Positions 28,848 through 38,711 are shown, counted from the first letter of the stretch. The stretch is 64,000 bases of DNA from DATBSL01 sp963729875 (GCA_963729875.1 CAVSPR010000001.1:1-64000); one strand, 5' to 3'. Numbers and translations are program-made. The notes: generated by a model not told the origin, from the letters alone.

Positions 28848-29675
28848 CTATTCGCCCGGGTCGTCCGCCCGCGCGGGGCGGTCCTCGAGCGTCCGTCGCA
28901 CGACCCCCGTCTCGTCGGCGAGGACGCTCACGCGGCCCGTGCGGCCGAAGCGCACCGGGCGGGCCGTGATCGCGAAGCCCGTGACGGCCCCTGAGCCCGC
29001 CGCGGCCTTCGCCGCGTAGGTCAGGCGGTAGCCCCTGGTGTCGATCAACGAGCGGCGCGCGTCGGGGCAGACCCCGGCGAGGCCGTCCACGTCGCGGGGG
29101 TAGCCCCTCTCCGGCGCCTCCTGCCGCGCCGCCTCCGCGCACGCGACGAGCGTCCGCACGTTCCCGATCGCCACCCGGCCGTTGGCAGTCGGGCGCTCCG
29201 CGACGCTCCCGTGGAGCCCATGAAGGACCGGGGAGAAGAGGAATGCCAGGAAGAGCCAGAGGACGGCGGCGGCCCCGGCGAGCCCGGCGCGCGACGACTT
29301 GCGCAGCGCGGGATCGCGGCGCAGCCGCGCGAGAGCGGCGAGAGAGATCGCGCCGTGGACGAGGGCGATCGCCACGGCGGTGAGCAGCCCCGCCGGCCCG
29401 GCGTGGCCGACGTCGAGCCTGGCATCCAGCGCGGCCTGGGCGGAGAACACGAGCCCCAGCAGGCCGACTGCGGCCGCCACGCCCACGCCCGCGGCCAGGC
29501 GCCCGCCCCAGAGCAGCGCGAGCGCGGCGAGCAGCAGCGGCGCCGCGGGGACGACCCACTGCTCGAGAAGCACGGCCGCCGCCAGGGACCGTGTCACGCT
29601 GGCCGGCGCCGCCAGCCAGAGGCCCGCGCTCACGACGAGGGCGAGGCCGAGGGCGGCCTCGAGGGCCTTGCGCAT
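28848..29675 (-). CDS. Polytopic membrane protein of unknown function
   Basis: A 275-residue protein with five or six hydrophobic helices in the first ~160 residues, then a soluble C-terminal domain of about 110 residues (RVAIGNVRTLVACAEAARQE onward). That domain has pilin-like small-domain features (RGYPRDVDGLAGVCPDARR) reminiscent of DUF4190 or type II pseudopilin-like fusions. I do not recognise the family. It is divergent from the acyl-CoA ligase pair with about 100 bases between. Confidence 0.6.
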   Translation of the reverse strand: MRKALEAALGLALVVSAGLWLAAPASVTRSLAAAVLLEQWVVPAAPLLLAALALLWGGRLAAGVGVAAAVGLLGLVFSAQAALDARLDVGHAGPAGLLTAVAIALVHGAISLAALARLRRDPALRKSSRAGLAGAAAVLWLFLAFLFSPVLHGLHGSVAERPTANGRVAIGNVRTLVACAEAARQEAPERGYPRDVDGLAGVCPDARRSLIDTRGYRLTYAAKAAAGSGAVTGFAITARPVRFGRTGRVSVLADETGVVRRTLEDRPARADDPGE

Positions 29676-29772
29676 GGCGCACAGGCTACACCAGAGCGGC
29701 GGACCGTCGGTGCCTGCGGCGGATCGACAGGCCGACGCCCCGGGGCGTAGGATCGGCGGGTCGGAGGCCCAC

Positions 29773-31467
29773 ATGGACGACGCTCCCTGGTTCCGCCACT
29801 ACGAGGACGGGGTCCCGCGCACGATCCCCTACCCGCCGCTCACGCTGCCGGAGGCGCTCGACCAGTCGGCCGCGCGCTTCCCCGACCGGGTGGCCCTGCG
29901 CTTCTTCCTCGACGCGCGGCTCCCCGCGCCGACGCTCACCTACCGCCAGCTGCAGGACGGGACGCTGCGCTTCGCGACCGCGCTCTTCCAGCTGGGGGTC
30001 CGCAAGGGCGACCGCGTCGCGCTCATGCTGCCCAACTGCCCGCAGTTCGTGATCGCCTTCTACGGGGCGCTGCGCATCGGCGCGATCCCCGTGAACACGA
30101 ACCCCCTGTACGTGTCGCGGGAGATGCGGGAGCAGTTCGAGGACTCGGGCTGCGAGACGGTGGTGCTCCTCGACCAGTTCTACCCGCGGCTGCGCGAGAT
30201 CCACGCGGCCACGCGCGTCCGCCGGGTGATCGTGGTGGACGTCGCGGAGAGCCTGCCCTGGCACGCGCGCCTCCTCGTCCACCTCGCGCAGAGACGGAAG
30301 GGCGAGGCCGTGAAGGTCCCGGCCGAGACGGACACCTACTGGTTCCGGGACCTCGTCCGGCGCTACCCCCCGACGCCGCCCGGGGCCGACCTGAAGCCGT
30401 CGGACGTCGCCCTGCTCCAGTACACGGGAGGCACCACGGGCACGCCGAAGGCCGCGATGCTCACCCACCGCAACCTCGTGTCGAACAGCCTGCAGGCGAA
30501 AGCCTGGTTCCCCAGCGCGGCGGGGGGTATCTTCCTGGGGGCGATCCCCTTCTTCCACGTCTACGGCCTCACCTCGGTCCTCCTCTTCGGGATCGCGCAG
30601 GCGGCCGAGATCGTCGTGATCCCCCGCCCGCGGCCGGTGGACATCGTCCTCGAGGCGATCCAGCGCTTCCGCGTGAGCCTCTTCCCCGGCGTCCCCACGC
30701 TCTACGCCGCGATCAACGAGCACCCGAGGGTGGGGGACTACGACCTGCGCAGCGGTGCTCTCTGCGTGAGCGGGGCGGCCCCCCTGCCGCGCGAGGTGTT
30801 CGAGCGCTTCGAGGCCCTGACCGGCGGGCGCCTCGTCGAAGGCTACGGCCTCACCGAGACCTCTCCCCTCACGCACTGCACACCGATCTTCGGCGAGCGG
30901 CGGCCGGGGAGCATCGGGCTCCCCTTCCCGGACACGGACGCGCGGATCGTGGACATGACGACCGGCGAGCCGGTGGCGGCGGGCGAGGAGGGCGAGCTCG
31001 AGGTGCGCGGGCCGCAGGTGATGCTCGGCTACTGGAACCGGCCCGAGGAGACGGCCGAGGTCTTCCACGACGGCTGGCTGCGCACCGGGGACGTGGCCCG
31101 AATGGACCCCGACGGCTTCTTCCACGTGGTGGACCGCCGGAAGGACATGATCGACGCCTCCGGCTTCAAGGTGCTGCCGCGGGAGGTGGAGGAGGTGCTC
31201 CTCATGCACCCGAAGGTCCGAGAGGCGGTGGTGGCGGGAGTGCCCGACGCCTACCGCGGCGAGACCGTGAAGGCCTTCGTGGTCCTGAAGCCCGGCGAGA
31301 GCTCGAGCGAGGCGGAGATCGTCGAGTTCTGCCGGCTGCACCTGGCCGCCTTCAAGGTGCCGCGCAAGGTCGACTTCCGGACCGAGCTTCCCAAGACGAT
31401 GGTGGGGAAGTACCTGCGCCGCGTCCTGGTCGAGGAGGAGCGGGCGACGAAGGCGCCGGCCCCATGA
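29773..31467 (+). CDS. Long-chain fatty acid-CoA ligase (AMP-forming), copy 1
   Basis: A 564-residue ANL-superfamily adenylate-forming enzyme with the P-loop YTGGTTGTPKAAMLTHRN (about residue 217), the A5 motif GYGLTETSPLTH (about 356), the hinge/A7-A8 region TGDVARMDPDGFFHVVDRRKD, and the A10 Lys in PKTMVGKYLRR. It activates fatty acids to acyl-CoA via acyl-AMP. The last four bases overlap the start of its paralogue, so the two are co-translated. Confidence 0.93.
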   Translation: MDDAPWFRHYEDGVPRTIPYPPLTLPEALDQSAARFPDRVALRFFLDARLPAPTLTYRQLQDGTLRFATALFQLGVRKGDRVALMLPNCPQFVIAFYGALRIGAIPVNTNPLYVSREMREQFEDSGCETVVLLDQFYPRLREIHAATRVRRVIVVDVAESLPWHARLLVHLAQRRKGEAVKVPAETDTYWFRDLVRRYPPTPPGADLKPSDVALLQYTGGTTGTPKAAMLTHRNLVSNSLQAKAWFPSAAGGIFLGAIPFFHVYGLTSVLLFGIAQAAEIVVIPRPRPVDIVLEAIQRFRVSLFPGVPTLYAAINEHPRVGDYDLRSGALCVSGAAPLPREVFERFEALTGGRLVEGYGLTETSPLTHCTPIFGERRPGSIGLPFPDTDARIVDMTTGEPVAAGEEGELEVRGPQVMLGYWNRPEETAEVFHDGWLRTGDVARMDPDGFFHVVDRRKDMIDASGFKVLPREVEEVLLMHPKVREAVVAGVPDAYRGETVKAFVVLKPGESSSEAEIVEFCRLHLAAFKVPRKVDFRTELPKTMVGKYLRRVLVEEERATKAPAP

Positions 31468-33170
31468 CGGCCGCGGAGGAGCGACCCTGGGTCCGCTTCT
31501 ACGAGGACGGCGTCCCGCGCACGATCGACGTCCCCGACGTCACCCTGCCCGCGCTCCTCGACCGCACCGTCGCCCGCGCGCCGGGCAAGGTGGCGCTCCG
31601 CTTCTTCCTCGACCCGCGGATGCCGGTTCCCACCCTCACCTGGGCGGAGCTGCGCGAGCGGAGCCTGCGCTTCGCCACCGCCCTCTTCCAGCTGGGGGTG
31701 CGCAAGGGCGACCGGGTGGCGATCATGCTGCCGAACTGCCCGGAGTTCGTGGTCGCCTTCTACGGCGCCCTGCGGATCGGCGCGATCCCGGTCAACACGA
31801 ACCCCATGTACGTCGCGCGCGAGATGCGCGAGCAGCTCGGGGACTCGGGCTGCGAGACGCTGGTGCTGCTCGACCAGTTCTTCCCGCGCCTGCGCGAGAT
31901 CCACGCCGCGACCCGCGTCCGCCGCGCCATCGTGGTGGACCTGACCGCGGGCCTGCCGTGGCCGGCACGGGCGCTCGCTCGCCTCGCCCAGTCGCGCCGG
32001 GGCGAGCGAGCGAAGGTGCCGGCCGAGACGGACGTCTCCTTCTTCCACGAGCTGCTCCGCTCCTACCCGCCGACGCCTCCCGGGGCGAGCCTGCTGAGCG
32101 CGGACGTCGCTCTCCTCCAGTACACCGGGGGGACGACCGGCACGCCGAAGGGCGCGATGCTGACCCACCGCAACCTCGTCGCCAACGCCCTGCAGGCCCG
32201 GTCCTGGTTCCCGCGCCTGCGGGAGGAGCACGAGGTGATCCTGGGCGCCCTGCCCCTCTTCCACGCCTACGGCCTCCTCAGCGTCCTCTTCCTCGGCGTC
32301 GCGGGGGTGGCCGAGATGGTGCTGCTGCCGCGGCCGCGCCCGGACGCCGTCCTCGAGGCGCTCCACCGCTTCCGCCCCACCCTCTTCCCGGGCGTCCCCA
32401 CGCTCTACGCCGGGATCATCGACCACCCGCGCGTCGGCGAGTACGACCTGCGGACCGGCACGCAGTGCCTCTCGGGCGCGGCCTCGCTGCCCGCCACCGT
32501 CGTGGAGCGGTTCGAGGCGCTCACCGGGGGGCGGCTCGTCGAGGGCTACGGCCTCACCGAGACGTCCCCGCTCACCCACGGGAACCCGGTCGGTGGGGAT
32601 CGGCGCGTCGGGACCATCGGCCTCCCCGTCCCGGGCACCGACGCGCGGGTCGTCGACCTCGCGACCGGTGAGCCGCTGCCCCCCGGTCGCGAGGGCGAGC
32701 TCGAGGTGCGCGGGCCCCAGGTCATGCTCGGCTACTGGAACCGGCCGGCCGAGACCGCGGAGATGATCCACGACGGCTGGCTGCGGACAGGCGACATCTG
32801 CCGCATGGACGCCGACGGCTACTTCACCGTCGTGGACCGCCGCAAGGACATGATCGACGCCTCGGGCTTCAAGGTCGTCCCGAGAGAGGTCGAGGAAGCC
32901 CTGCTCCTGCACCCCGCGGTGCAGGAGGCCGTGGTGGCCGGGGTGCCCGACGCCTACCGTGGCGAGACCGTGAAGGCGTTCGTCGTCCTGAGGCCGGGCC
33001 AGCCCGCGACCGCGGACGAGATCGTCGCGTTCTGCCGGCTGCACCTCGCCGCGTTCAAGATCCCCCGCCGGGTGGAGTTCCGGGCCGAGCTGCCGAAGTC
33101 GCTCGTGGGAAAGTACCTGCGGCGGGTCCTGGTCGAGGAGGAGCGCTCTCGCATGCGGGCCGATTCGTGA
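31464..33170 (+). CDS. Long-chain fatty acid-CoA ligase (AMP-forming), copy 2
   Basis: A 568-residue paralogue of the preceding ligase, closely similar over its whole length including identical segments such as FATALFQLGVRKGDRVA. All adenylation motifs are present: YTGGTTGTPKGAMLTHRN, GYGLTETSPLTHG and PKSLVGKYLRR. The ATGA overlap and strong similarity indicate a tandem duplication. Differences cluster in the N-terminal acyl-binding half, which could change chain-length preference. Confidence 0.93.
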   Translation: MTAAEERPWVRFYEDGVPRTIDVPDVTLPALLDRTVARAPGKVALRFFLDPRMPVPTLTWAELRERSLRFATALFQLGVRKGDRVAIMLPNCPEFVVAFYGALRIGAIPVNTNPMYVAREMREQLGDSGCETLVLLDQFFPRLREIHAATRVRRAIVVDLTAGLPWPARALARLAQSRRGERAKVPAETDVSFFHELLRSYPPTPPGASLLSADVALLQYTGGTTGTPKGAMLTHRNLVANALQARSWFPRLREEHEVILGALPLFHAYGLLSVLFLGVAGVAEMVLLPRPRPDAVLEALHRFRPTLFPGVPTLYAGIIDHPRVGEYDLRTGTQCLSGAASLPATVVERFEALTGGRLVEGYGLTETSPLTHGNPVGGDRRVGTIGLPVPGTDARVVDLATGEPLPPGREGELEVRGPQVMLGYWNRPAETAEMIHDGWLRTGDICRMDADGYFTVVDRRKDMIDASGFKVVPREVEEALLLHPAVQEAVVAGVPDAYRGETVKAFVVLRPGQPATADEIVAFCRLHLAAFKIPRRVEFRAELPKSLVGKYLRRVLVEEERSRMRADS

Positions 33171-33197
33171 TATCGTCTACTGTATGAAGATGATATC
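33168..33197 (+). promoter_or_regulatory. Direct TGATATCG repeats around the antitoxin start (candidate operator)
   Basis: TGATATC occurs at 33168-33174 and again at 33191-33197, both followed by G, and flanks the ATG at 33184. RHH antitoxins commonly bind short repeats or palindromes at their own promoter, so these may be autoregulatory sites. Confidence 0.45.
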
Positions 33198-33438
33198 GGT
33201 ATCGGTATTGTCGGAGGACTACGAGGCCTTCCGCAGGAGCGCACGCCGGCGCAAGCAGCCGATCGCCCAGCTGATCCGCGAGGCCATGGCCCTCTACCGC
33301 GTCGAGAAGCTGGAGGAGAAACCCCGCCTGACGGAGCTGCCGGTCCTGATCGGCCACCGGCCGCTCTCGGCCCTCCCGGGGCGGAACGAGGTGTACGACG
33401 AGATCTTCTCCGCCCACGCTCGGGTCGCCGAGCCGTGA
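33184..33438 (+). CDS. Ribbon-helix-helix antitoxin
   Basis: An 84-residue protein with an N-terminal RHH/CopG-like fold: ISVSVLSEDYEAFRRSARRR strand and helix, then QPIAQLIREAMALYRVEK. The acidic C-terminus probably wraps the toxin. It overlaps the PIN toxin gene by four bases. No Shine-Dalgarno sequence is visible. Local AT-rich bases around the start contrast with the surrounding GC-rich DNA, a common sign of an acquired cassette. Confidence 0.78.
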   Translation: MKMISVSVLSEDYEAFRRSARRRKQPIAQLIREAMALYRVEKLEEKPRLTELPVLIGHRPLSALPGRNEVYDEIFSAHARVAEP

Positions 33439-33905
33439 AGCTCGGTGTCGACACGAACGTCCTCGTCTACGCGCACGTGGCGGCGCTCCCGGAGCACGTC
33501 GCCGTGAAGGCCTTCCTGGCGCGGCAGCTCGCCCGGCGCGACGTCACCCTGGTGGTGACTCCCGCCGTGCTGCACGAGTTCGTGCACGTGGTCACCGATC
33601 CGCGGCGCTTTGAGCCCCCGGTCGCGATGGCCGAGGCTCTTGCCCTCGCCCGGCTCTACCTCGGCCGGGCGAACGTGGACTGCCTTGCGACGGACGCCGA
33701 CGCCCTCGTCGACGCGCTCGCCCTCGTCGAGAGACACGGCCTCGGCCGCCGGCGGCTCGCCGATACCCTGTTCGCGGCGACGCTCCTGCGCCACGGGGTG
33801 CGGCAGCTCGCGACGTGCAACCCGGGCGACTTTGCCACGTTCTCGGGCCTGCAGCTCGTCGATCCCCGCGTTCCCGCTCCAGACGTCCCAGGAGGCCAGC
33901 CATGA
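33435..33905 (+). CDS. VapC-like PIN-domain ribonuclease toxin
   Basis: A 156-residue PIN domain. Acidic residues typical of the Mg-dependent active site are visible: Asp in LGVDTNVLVYA (residue 6), Glu in VLHEFVHVV (about 48), Asp in RRLADTLFAATLL (about 109), and Asp in NPGDFATF (about 131). PIN toxins cut tRNA or rRNA. It starts at GTG overlapping the RHH antitoxin, the standard VapBC arrangement. The 3' end overlaps the start of the broken S9 gene. Confidence 0.85.
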   Translation: MKLGVDTNVLVYAHVAALPEHVAVKAFLARQLARRDVTLVVTPAVLHEFVHVVTDPRRFEPPVAMAEALALARLYLGRANVDCLATDADALVDALALVERHGLGRRRLADTLFAATLLRHGVRQLATCNPGDFATFSGLQLVDPRVPAPDVPGGQP

Positions 33906-36290
33906 TCCCGCGCTCCCTGCCGATCGCGTGCTCGCCGTTGCCTTGGCCGTGCCCGCCGCCGCCCAGGCCCCGTACAAGCTCCCGCCGAAGGAGGTCGTGG
34001 ACCTCGTCGACGCGCCCCCCCCGCCGCAGGTGGTGGTGAGCCCGACCGGCGACACCGTCCTCCTGGTGGAGCCCGAGGCGTACCCGCCCATCTCGCTCCT
34101 CGCCGAGCCCATCCTGCGTCTCGGCGGCGTCCGCATCAGCCCGGCGACCGGCTGCCGCCAGCGCACGTACCGCTTCACCGGACTCCAGGTCCAGGCCGTG
34201 GCCGGCGGTCCCGCCGTGCGCGTGACGCTCCCCGCGGGCGCCCGCGTCGGCATGCCGGTCTTCTCCCACGATGGCCGGCGCTTCGCCTTCGCCCGCGACC
34301 TCGCGGACGGCGTCGAGCTATGGACGGGCGAGACGGCGACCGGCGCCGCCCGCGCCGTTCCCGGTGTCCGGCTCAACGACGTCCTCGGCCGGGCCATCGG
34401 CTGGACCGGGGACGGGAGGCTCCTCGTCCGTGCGGTCCCGGGCGGCCGCGGGCCCGCGCCGCAGGCGCCGACCGTCCCGGTGGGACCGATCGTGGAAGAG
34501 ACGGCGGGCAAGGCCTCGCAGATGGCGACCTTCCAGGACCTGCTCCGCACGCCGTACGACGAGGCCGTCTTCGAGCACTACGCGCGGGCGCAGCTCACGC
34601 TCGTCGATCCGGCCTCCGGCACGGCGACGCCGGTCGGCTCGCCCGGCCTCATCGCCGACGTCGAGCCCTCGCCGGACGGGCGGTTCCTCCTCGTCCACCC
34701 GGGAAGCGGCCGTTCTCGACGCGGGTCCCCTACTTCTATTTCGCGCGGACGGTCGAGGTGTGGGATGCGGCGGGAAGCCGGTGGCCACGATCGCCGACCT
34801 GCCGGTCTCCGACGAGATCCCGCGGCAGGGCGAGCCGACCGGGCCGCGGGAGGTGGCGTGGCAGCCGCTCGTCCCCGCGACGGTCGCGTGGGTGGAGGCC
34901 CTGGACGGCGGCGACCCGATGCGGAAGGTGCCGCATCGCGAGCGGGTGATGACGCTCGCCGCCCCCTTCACCGGCGCGCCGGTGGAAATCACGCGGCTGA
35001 AGCAACGCTTCACGCCTCGAGTGGACGGCGCGCAAGGGCGTCGCGCTCGTGACCGAGTACGACCGCGACCGGAGGTGGCGGACCACGTCCCTCGTCGACC
35101 TCGCCGCCCCCGCCGTCGGCGAAGGCCGTCTTCGACCTGTCGGTCAACGACGCCTACGCGGACCCGGGCGAGCCGGTGATGGAGACCCGGCCGACGGGAG
35201 AGCGCGTGGCCGTCCAGGACGGCGACGCGCTCTACCTCGCCGGCGACGGGTCGTCCGAGACGGGGGACCGGCCGTTTCTCGACCGCTTCGACCTCGCCAC
35301 CCTGAAGAAGCAGCGCCTCTTCCAGTGCGACCCCGCCCGCTACGAGTCGTTCCTCGCGTTCGTGGGGGGCTCCCGGAAGCAGGCCCTCGTGCGCTCCGAG
35401 TCGAAGGTCGAGCCCCCGAACCTCTACGTCGTCGACCTCGCCACCGGCGCGAGGCGGAAGCTCACGGACTACCGCGACCCCGTCCCCCTGCTGGCGCGCG
35501 CGACGAAGGAGCTCGTGAAGTACTCCCGCAAGGACGGGGTGCCGCTCTCGGGCACGCTCTACCTGCCGCCCGGCTACGTCCCGGGCACTCGCCTGCCGGC
35601 GGTCGTCTGGGCCTACCCCTTCGAGTACTCGGACGCCGCGACGGCCGGCCAGGTGCGGGGCTCGGCACGAACACGTACCCCCGCCTCAGCGGGCCCTCGC
35701 CGCTCGCCTTCCTGGCCCGGGGCTACGCCGTCCTCGACAACGCGACGATGCCGGTCGTGGGCGACCCGGAGACGATGAACGACACGTACGTCGAGCAGAT
35801 CTCGTCCGCCGCCGAGGCCGCGATCGACGTCCTCGACGCGCGAGGCGTCGCGGACCGGCGCAGGGTGGTCGTGGGCGGCCACAGCTACGGGGCCTTCATG
35901 ACCGCGAACCTGCTCGCCCACACCGACCTGTTCGCGGCCGGGATCGCCCGCAGCGGCGCCTACAACCGCACCCTGACGCCCTTCGGCTTCCAGAGCGAGC
36001 GGCGGTCCTTCTGGGAGGCGCCGGAGCTGTACCTGCGCGTCTCGCCGTTCACCTACGCCAACAAGATCAACGAGCCGATCCTCCTCATCCACGGGGAGGC
36101 CGACAACAACAGCGGTACCTTCCCGATCCAGTCGGAGCGGCTCTACCAGGCCCTGCGGGGAAACGGCGCCACCGCACGCTACGTCGTCCTGCCCCACGAG
36201 GCGCACGGCTACCGGGCGCGGGAGTCGGTTCTCCACACGCTCGCCGAGATGATCGAGTGGGCGGACCGCTGGACGAGCGCGAAGCCCTGA
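33902..36290 (+). pseudogene. S9-family peptidase, chloroplast-type glutamyl endopeptidase-like, multiply frame-shifted
   Basis: Homologous segments of one S9 peptidase are spread over all three frames: a signal peptide region (VLAVALAVPAAAQAPYK), propeller pieces with SHDGRR and SPDGRF, and a hydrolase domain with nucleophile motif GGHSYGAFMTANLL. Asp is in HGEADNNSGTFP and His in PHEAHGYR. Frame changes are needed near 33930, 34715, 34766, 35015, 35115 and 35665, with the order of segments intact. Two (34715, 34766) are explained by one G missing from GGGG before AAG. Either a decaying gene or a badly assembled one; all catalytic residues survive. Confidence 0.75.
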
Positions 36291-36315
36291 GCGCGTGTCC
36301 CCGCGGCGCCGGGGC

Positions 36316-38538
36316 TCAGCGCCGGCTCTTGCGCACCCGGTCGAAGAACGCGATGACCCGCGGCGGGAATGAGCTCTCCCGGGGGCGGATGCCGTCGTCC
36401 TGCTCGATCGCCTCGAGGAAGTGGGCGCGCGCGTCCGACGAGCGAGCCATCTCCAGGGCCGTGACCCCCCGGTAGAACGCAATCCGGGCCCGCGCGCGCC
36501 GGTCTCCCGCCGGCGCGGCCGCGGCGAGCATGTCGAGCGCCGAGACAGCGTCCTCGAACTCGCCGTCGGCGAGCTGGCGGCTGACCGCATCGAGCCCGGG
36601 CGTCGCCTCGGCCCCCTTGAGCTGGTAAGGGGCGCCTTCGCCCGGGCGCCGCGCGATCCCCTCCCAGAAGAGGTCGACGTCGAGCCGCGAGGAGTCACCC
36701 ACATCGAGAAGGAGCAGGCGGCGCAGCGGCCAGAAACCCTCGTTCAGGAGCCGGAGCCGATGCAAGCCGGGCTCGAGATCGAGCGGCCCGAGCGGCGTCT
36801 GCCCGCAGCTCTGGCCGTCGATCTCGACCTCGGCCCCCGGGCGCACGGCGATCTCGAGCCGCGCCACGGCGGCCGGCGGGGGTGTCGCCGGCGAGGGCGT
36901 CGCCGGTGGGGGCGTCGGCGAGGGCGTCGGCGTGGCCTCGACGCGCGGAGCGGCCGCCGGGCGACGAGCCGGCGACGGCCTCGGGGTGGCCGCGGGCACC
37001 GCGGCGGTGGGCGTGAGGGTCGGGGGCGGGAAGCGGACGGCCTCCGGCGACGGGACCGGGCTCGTGCCCGGTGGGTCGGGGGACGTGCCGACTGTGGGCG
37101 CCGCGGGCGCGGGTGGCCCCGAGGGCCCGGACTCCCGCGGGCGCGAGAGGAGCGAAGCCGCGATCACCACGAGCGCGAAGAGCGCGAGCCGGGCGCCGAA
37201 GCGGCGGCCGGCACGGCGAGACTTCGCGGCGGGTGGCGCGGGCACGGGCGGTCTTGGGAGCGGCGGCGCGGAAGGCCGCGGGGCACGGACGAGCGCGGGA
37301 AGCTCCACGTAGGTGCGATCCGAGTCGAGCACGGCCCGCGCCGCCTGCACGCGGGCCGGAACCGGCGGCGGCACGCCGGGCAGCGGGGAGACGGGCGGTG
37401 GCAAGGGCGCGGGAGCGGGGGTGGGTGCGGGTCGGGGGAGGGGCGGGGGAGCGAGCACGGGGGCCGGCACGGGCACGGCCGGCGGGGTCGGTGTCCCGAC
37501 CGCGGGCAGCGGGGGCGGCGGCGTGGCCGGCCTCGGGCGTGGCAGGACGGTGGTGCGCGTCGGACGCTCCGGGGACGCCCCTCCGAGCGACGGGCCCGGG
37601 GCGTCGAGCGACGCTGCGCCCAGGGCGGCGCGGCCGTCGGCGAGGGCGCGGCCCATCTCCGCACACGAGGCGTACCGGTCTTCCGGGCGTTTCGCGAGCG
37701 CCCTCTGGAGGACCGGCAGAAGCGGGTCGGGCAGTCGCGCGGCGGCGACACCGTAGAGGGGAGGTGGCTCGCTCAGGTGCTTCGCGAGGGTGTCCATCGC
37801 GGAGCGGCCGCGGAACGGCGTCGCTCCCGTGAGCAGCTCGTAGAGGACGACACCGAGCGAGTACAGGTCGCTGCGCGCGTCCATCGGGTCCCCCCGGATC
37901 TGCTCCGGGCTCATGTACTCCGGCGTGCCGACGACGCGCTGGGCGCCGGTGAGGGCCGCGCCGGGCGCGGGCGGCTCGACCGCCTTCGCGAGCCCGAAGT
38001 CGAGCAGGCGCACGACGCCCCGGCGGTCGCGCATGATGTTGGCGGTCTTGAGGTCGCGGTGCACGATCCCCACCGCGTGCACCGCCTCGAGCCCACTCGC
38101 CACCTGCAGGGCCACCTCCACCGCCTCCCCCGGAGGCAGCGGTCCTCTCTCGACGAGCACGCGGTGCAGGTCTATCCCGTCGACGAGCTCCATCACGACG
38201 AAGCGGCGAGGGCCGTCCTCGCCGTACTCGTGGATCGCGCACACGTGGGGGTGGCGCACGCGGCGGGCCAGGCGGATCTCCTCGCGGAACCGCCGCGCGA
38301 GGTCGGGGGAGCGGGACGCGCTCTCGCCGAGCACCTTGACCGCCACCACGTCGTCGAGGGCGCGGTCGTGGGCCCGGTAGACGCGACCGAGGCCGCCCGT
38401 GCCGACGAGGGCCAGGAGCTCGTAGCGGTCGAGAAGGACCGTGCCCGGCGGGAGGGCCGCCTCGAGACCGCAGCCGGGGCACGCCGTCGCCCCCTCCGCG
38501 ATCGTGGCTCCGCAGCCCGGGCAGGTCTCGTCGCTCAC
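36316..38538 (-). CDS. Transmembrane Ser/Thr protein kinase with zinc ribbon and PEGA domain, beside the T3S locus
   Basis: A 740-residue Hanks-type kinase. Residues 6-23 form a zinc ribbon (CPGC and CPGC). The kinase domain (about 38-300) has GTGGLGRVY, the catalytic HRDLKTAN near 158, DFGLAK and GTPEYMSPEQI. A long Pro-rich linker follows (about 310-430), a membrane helix near 445-466, a second Pro/Thr-rich stretch, a PEGA domain (VEIDGQSCGQTPLG, about 555-615) and a helical TPR-like C-terminus outside the membrane. It is divergent from the T3S operon across 238 bases that hold a CRP-like site. Three FHA domains in the T3S genes are obvious candidate readers of its phosphorylation, by inference. 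Confidence 0.9.
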   Translation of the reverse strand: MSDETCPGCGATIAEGATACPGCGLEAALPPGTVLLDRYELLALVGTGGLGRVYRAHDRALDDVVAVKVLGESASRSPDLARRFREEIRLARRVRHPHVCAIHEYGEDGPRRFVVMELVDGIDLHRVLVERGPLPPGEAVEVALQVASGLEAVHAVGIVHRDLKTANIMRDRRGVVRLLDFGLAKAVEPPAPGAALTGAQRVVGTPEYMSPEQIRGDPMDARSDLYSLGVVLYELLTGATPFRGRSAMDTLAKHLSEPPPLYGVAAARLPDPLLPVLQRALAKRPEDRYASCAEMGRALADGRAALGAASLDAPGPSLGGASPERPTRTTVLPRPRPATPPPPLPAVGTPTPPAVPVPAPVLAPPPLPRPAPTPAPAPLPPPVSPLPGVPPPVPARVQAARAVLDSDRTYVELPALVRAPRPSAPPLPRPPVPAPPAAKSRRAGRRFGARLALFALVVIAASLLSRPRESGPSGPPAPAAPTVGTSPDPPGTSPVPSPEAVRFPPPTLTPTAAVPAATPRPSPARRPAAAPRVEATPTPSPTPPPATPSPATPPPAAVARLEIAVRPGAEVEIDGQSCGQTPLGPLDLEPGLHRLRLLNEGFWPLRRLLLLDVGDSSRLDVDLFWEGIARRPGEGAPYQLKGAEATPGLDAVSRQLADGEFEDAVSALDMLAAAAPAGDRRARARIAFYRGVTALEMARSSDARAHFLEAIEQDDGIRPRESSFPPRVIAFFDRVRKSRR

Positions 38539-38668
38539 TGCATCTTCCCCCGGCTACTCTAATCGACGGGCCTTCGAGCCGACAATCTCCACGTGGCCAC
38601 GCCAGGTCCCCAGATCCGCTGCGGTGAACGACTTGCGGCTATCCGCCACACACTCGGACCCCGGAACC

Positions 38669-38684
38669 TGTGACCTCCGTCACA
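38669..38684. promoter_or_regulatory. CRP/FNR-family-type palindrome in the divergent kinase/T3S promoter region
   Basis: TGTGACCTCCGTCACA is a perfect TGTGA-N6-TCACA palindrome, the consensus for CRP-type regulators. It lies 92 bases before the first T3S gene and 130 bases before the kinase start. An identical-class site precedes the 1579-residue gene at 61137. Confidence 0.65.
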
Positions 38685-38711
38685 ATCGCGTTCGCGCGGT
38701 CTCGAAGGCCC

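Noticed and set aside
38669..38684. Rho-independent terminator hairpin
   Set aside because: The palindrome has a short 6-bp arm with a four-base centre, no T-run, lies upstream of two divergent genes and matches the CRP consensus exactly.
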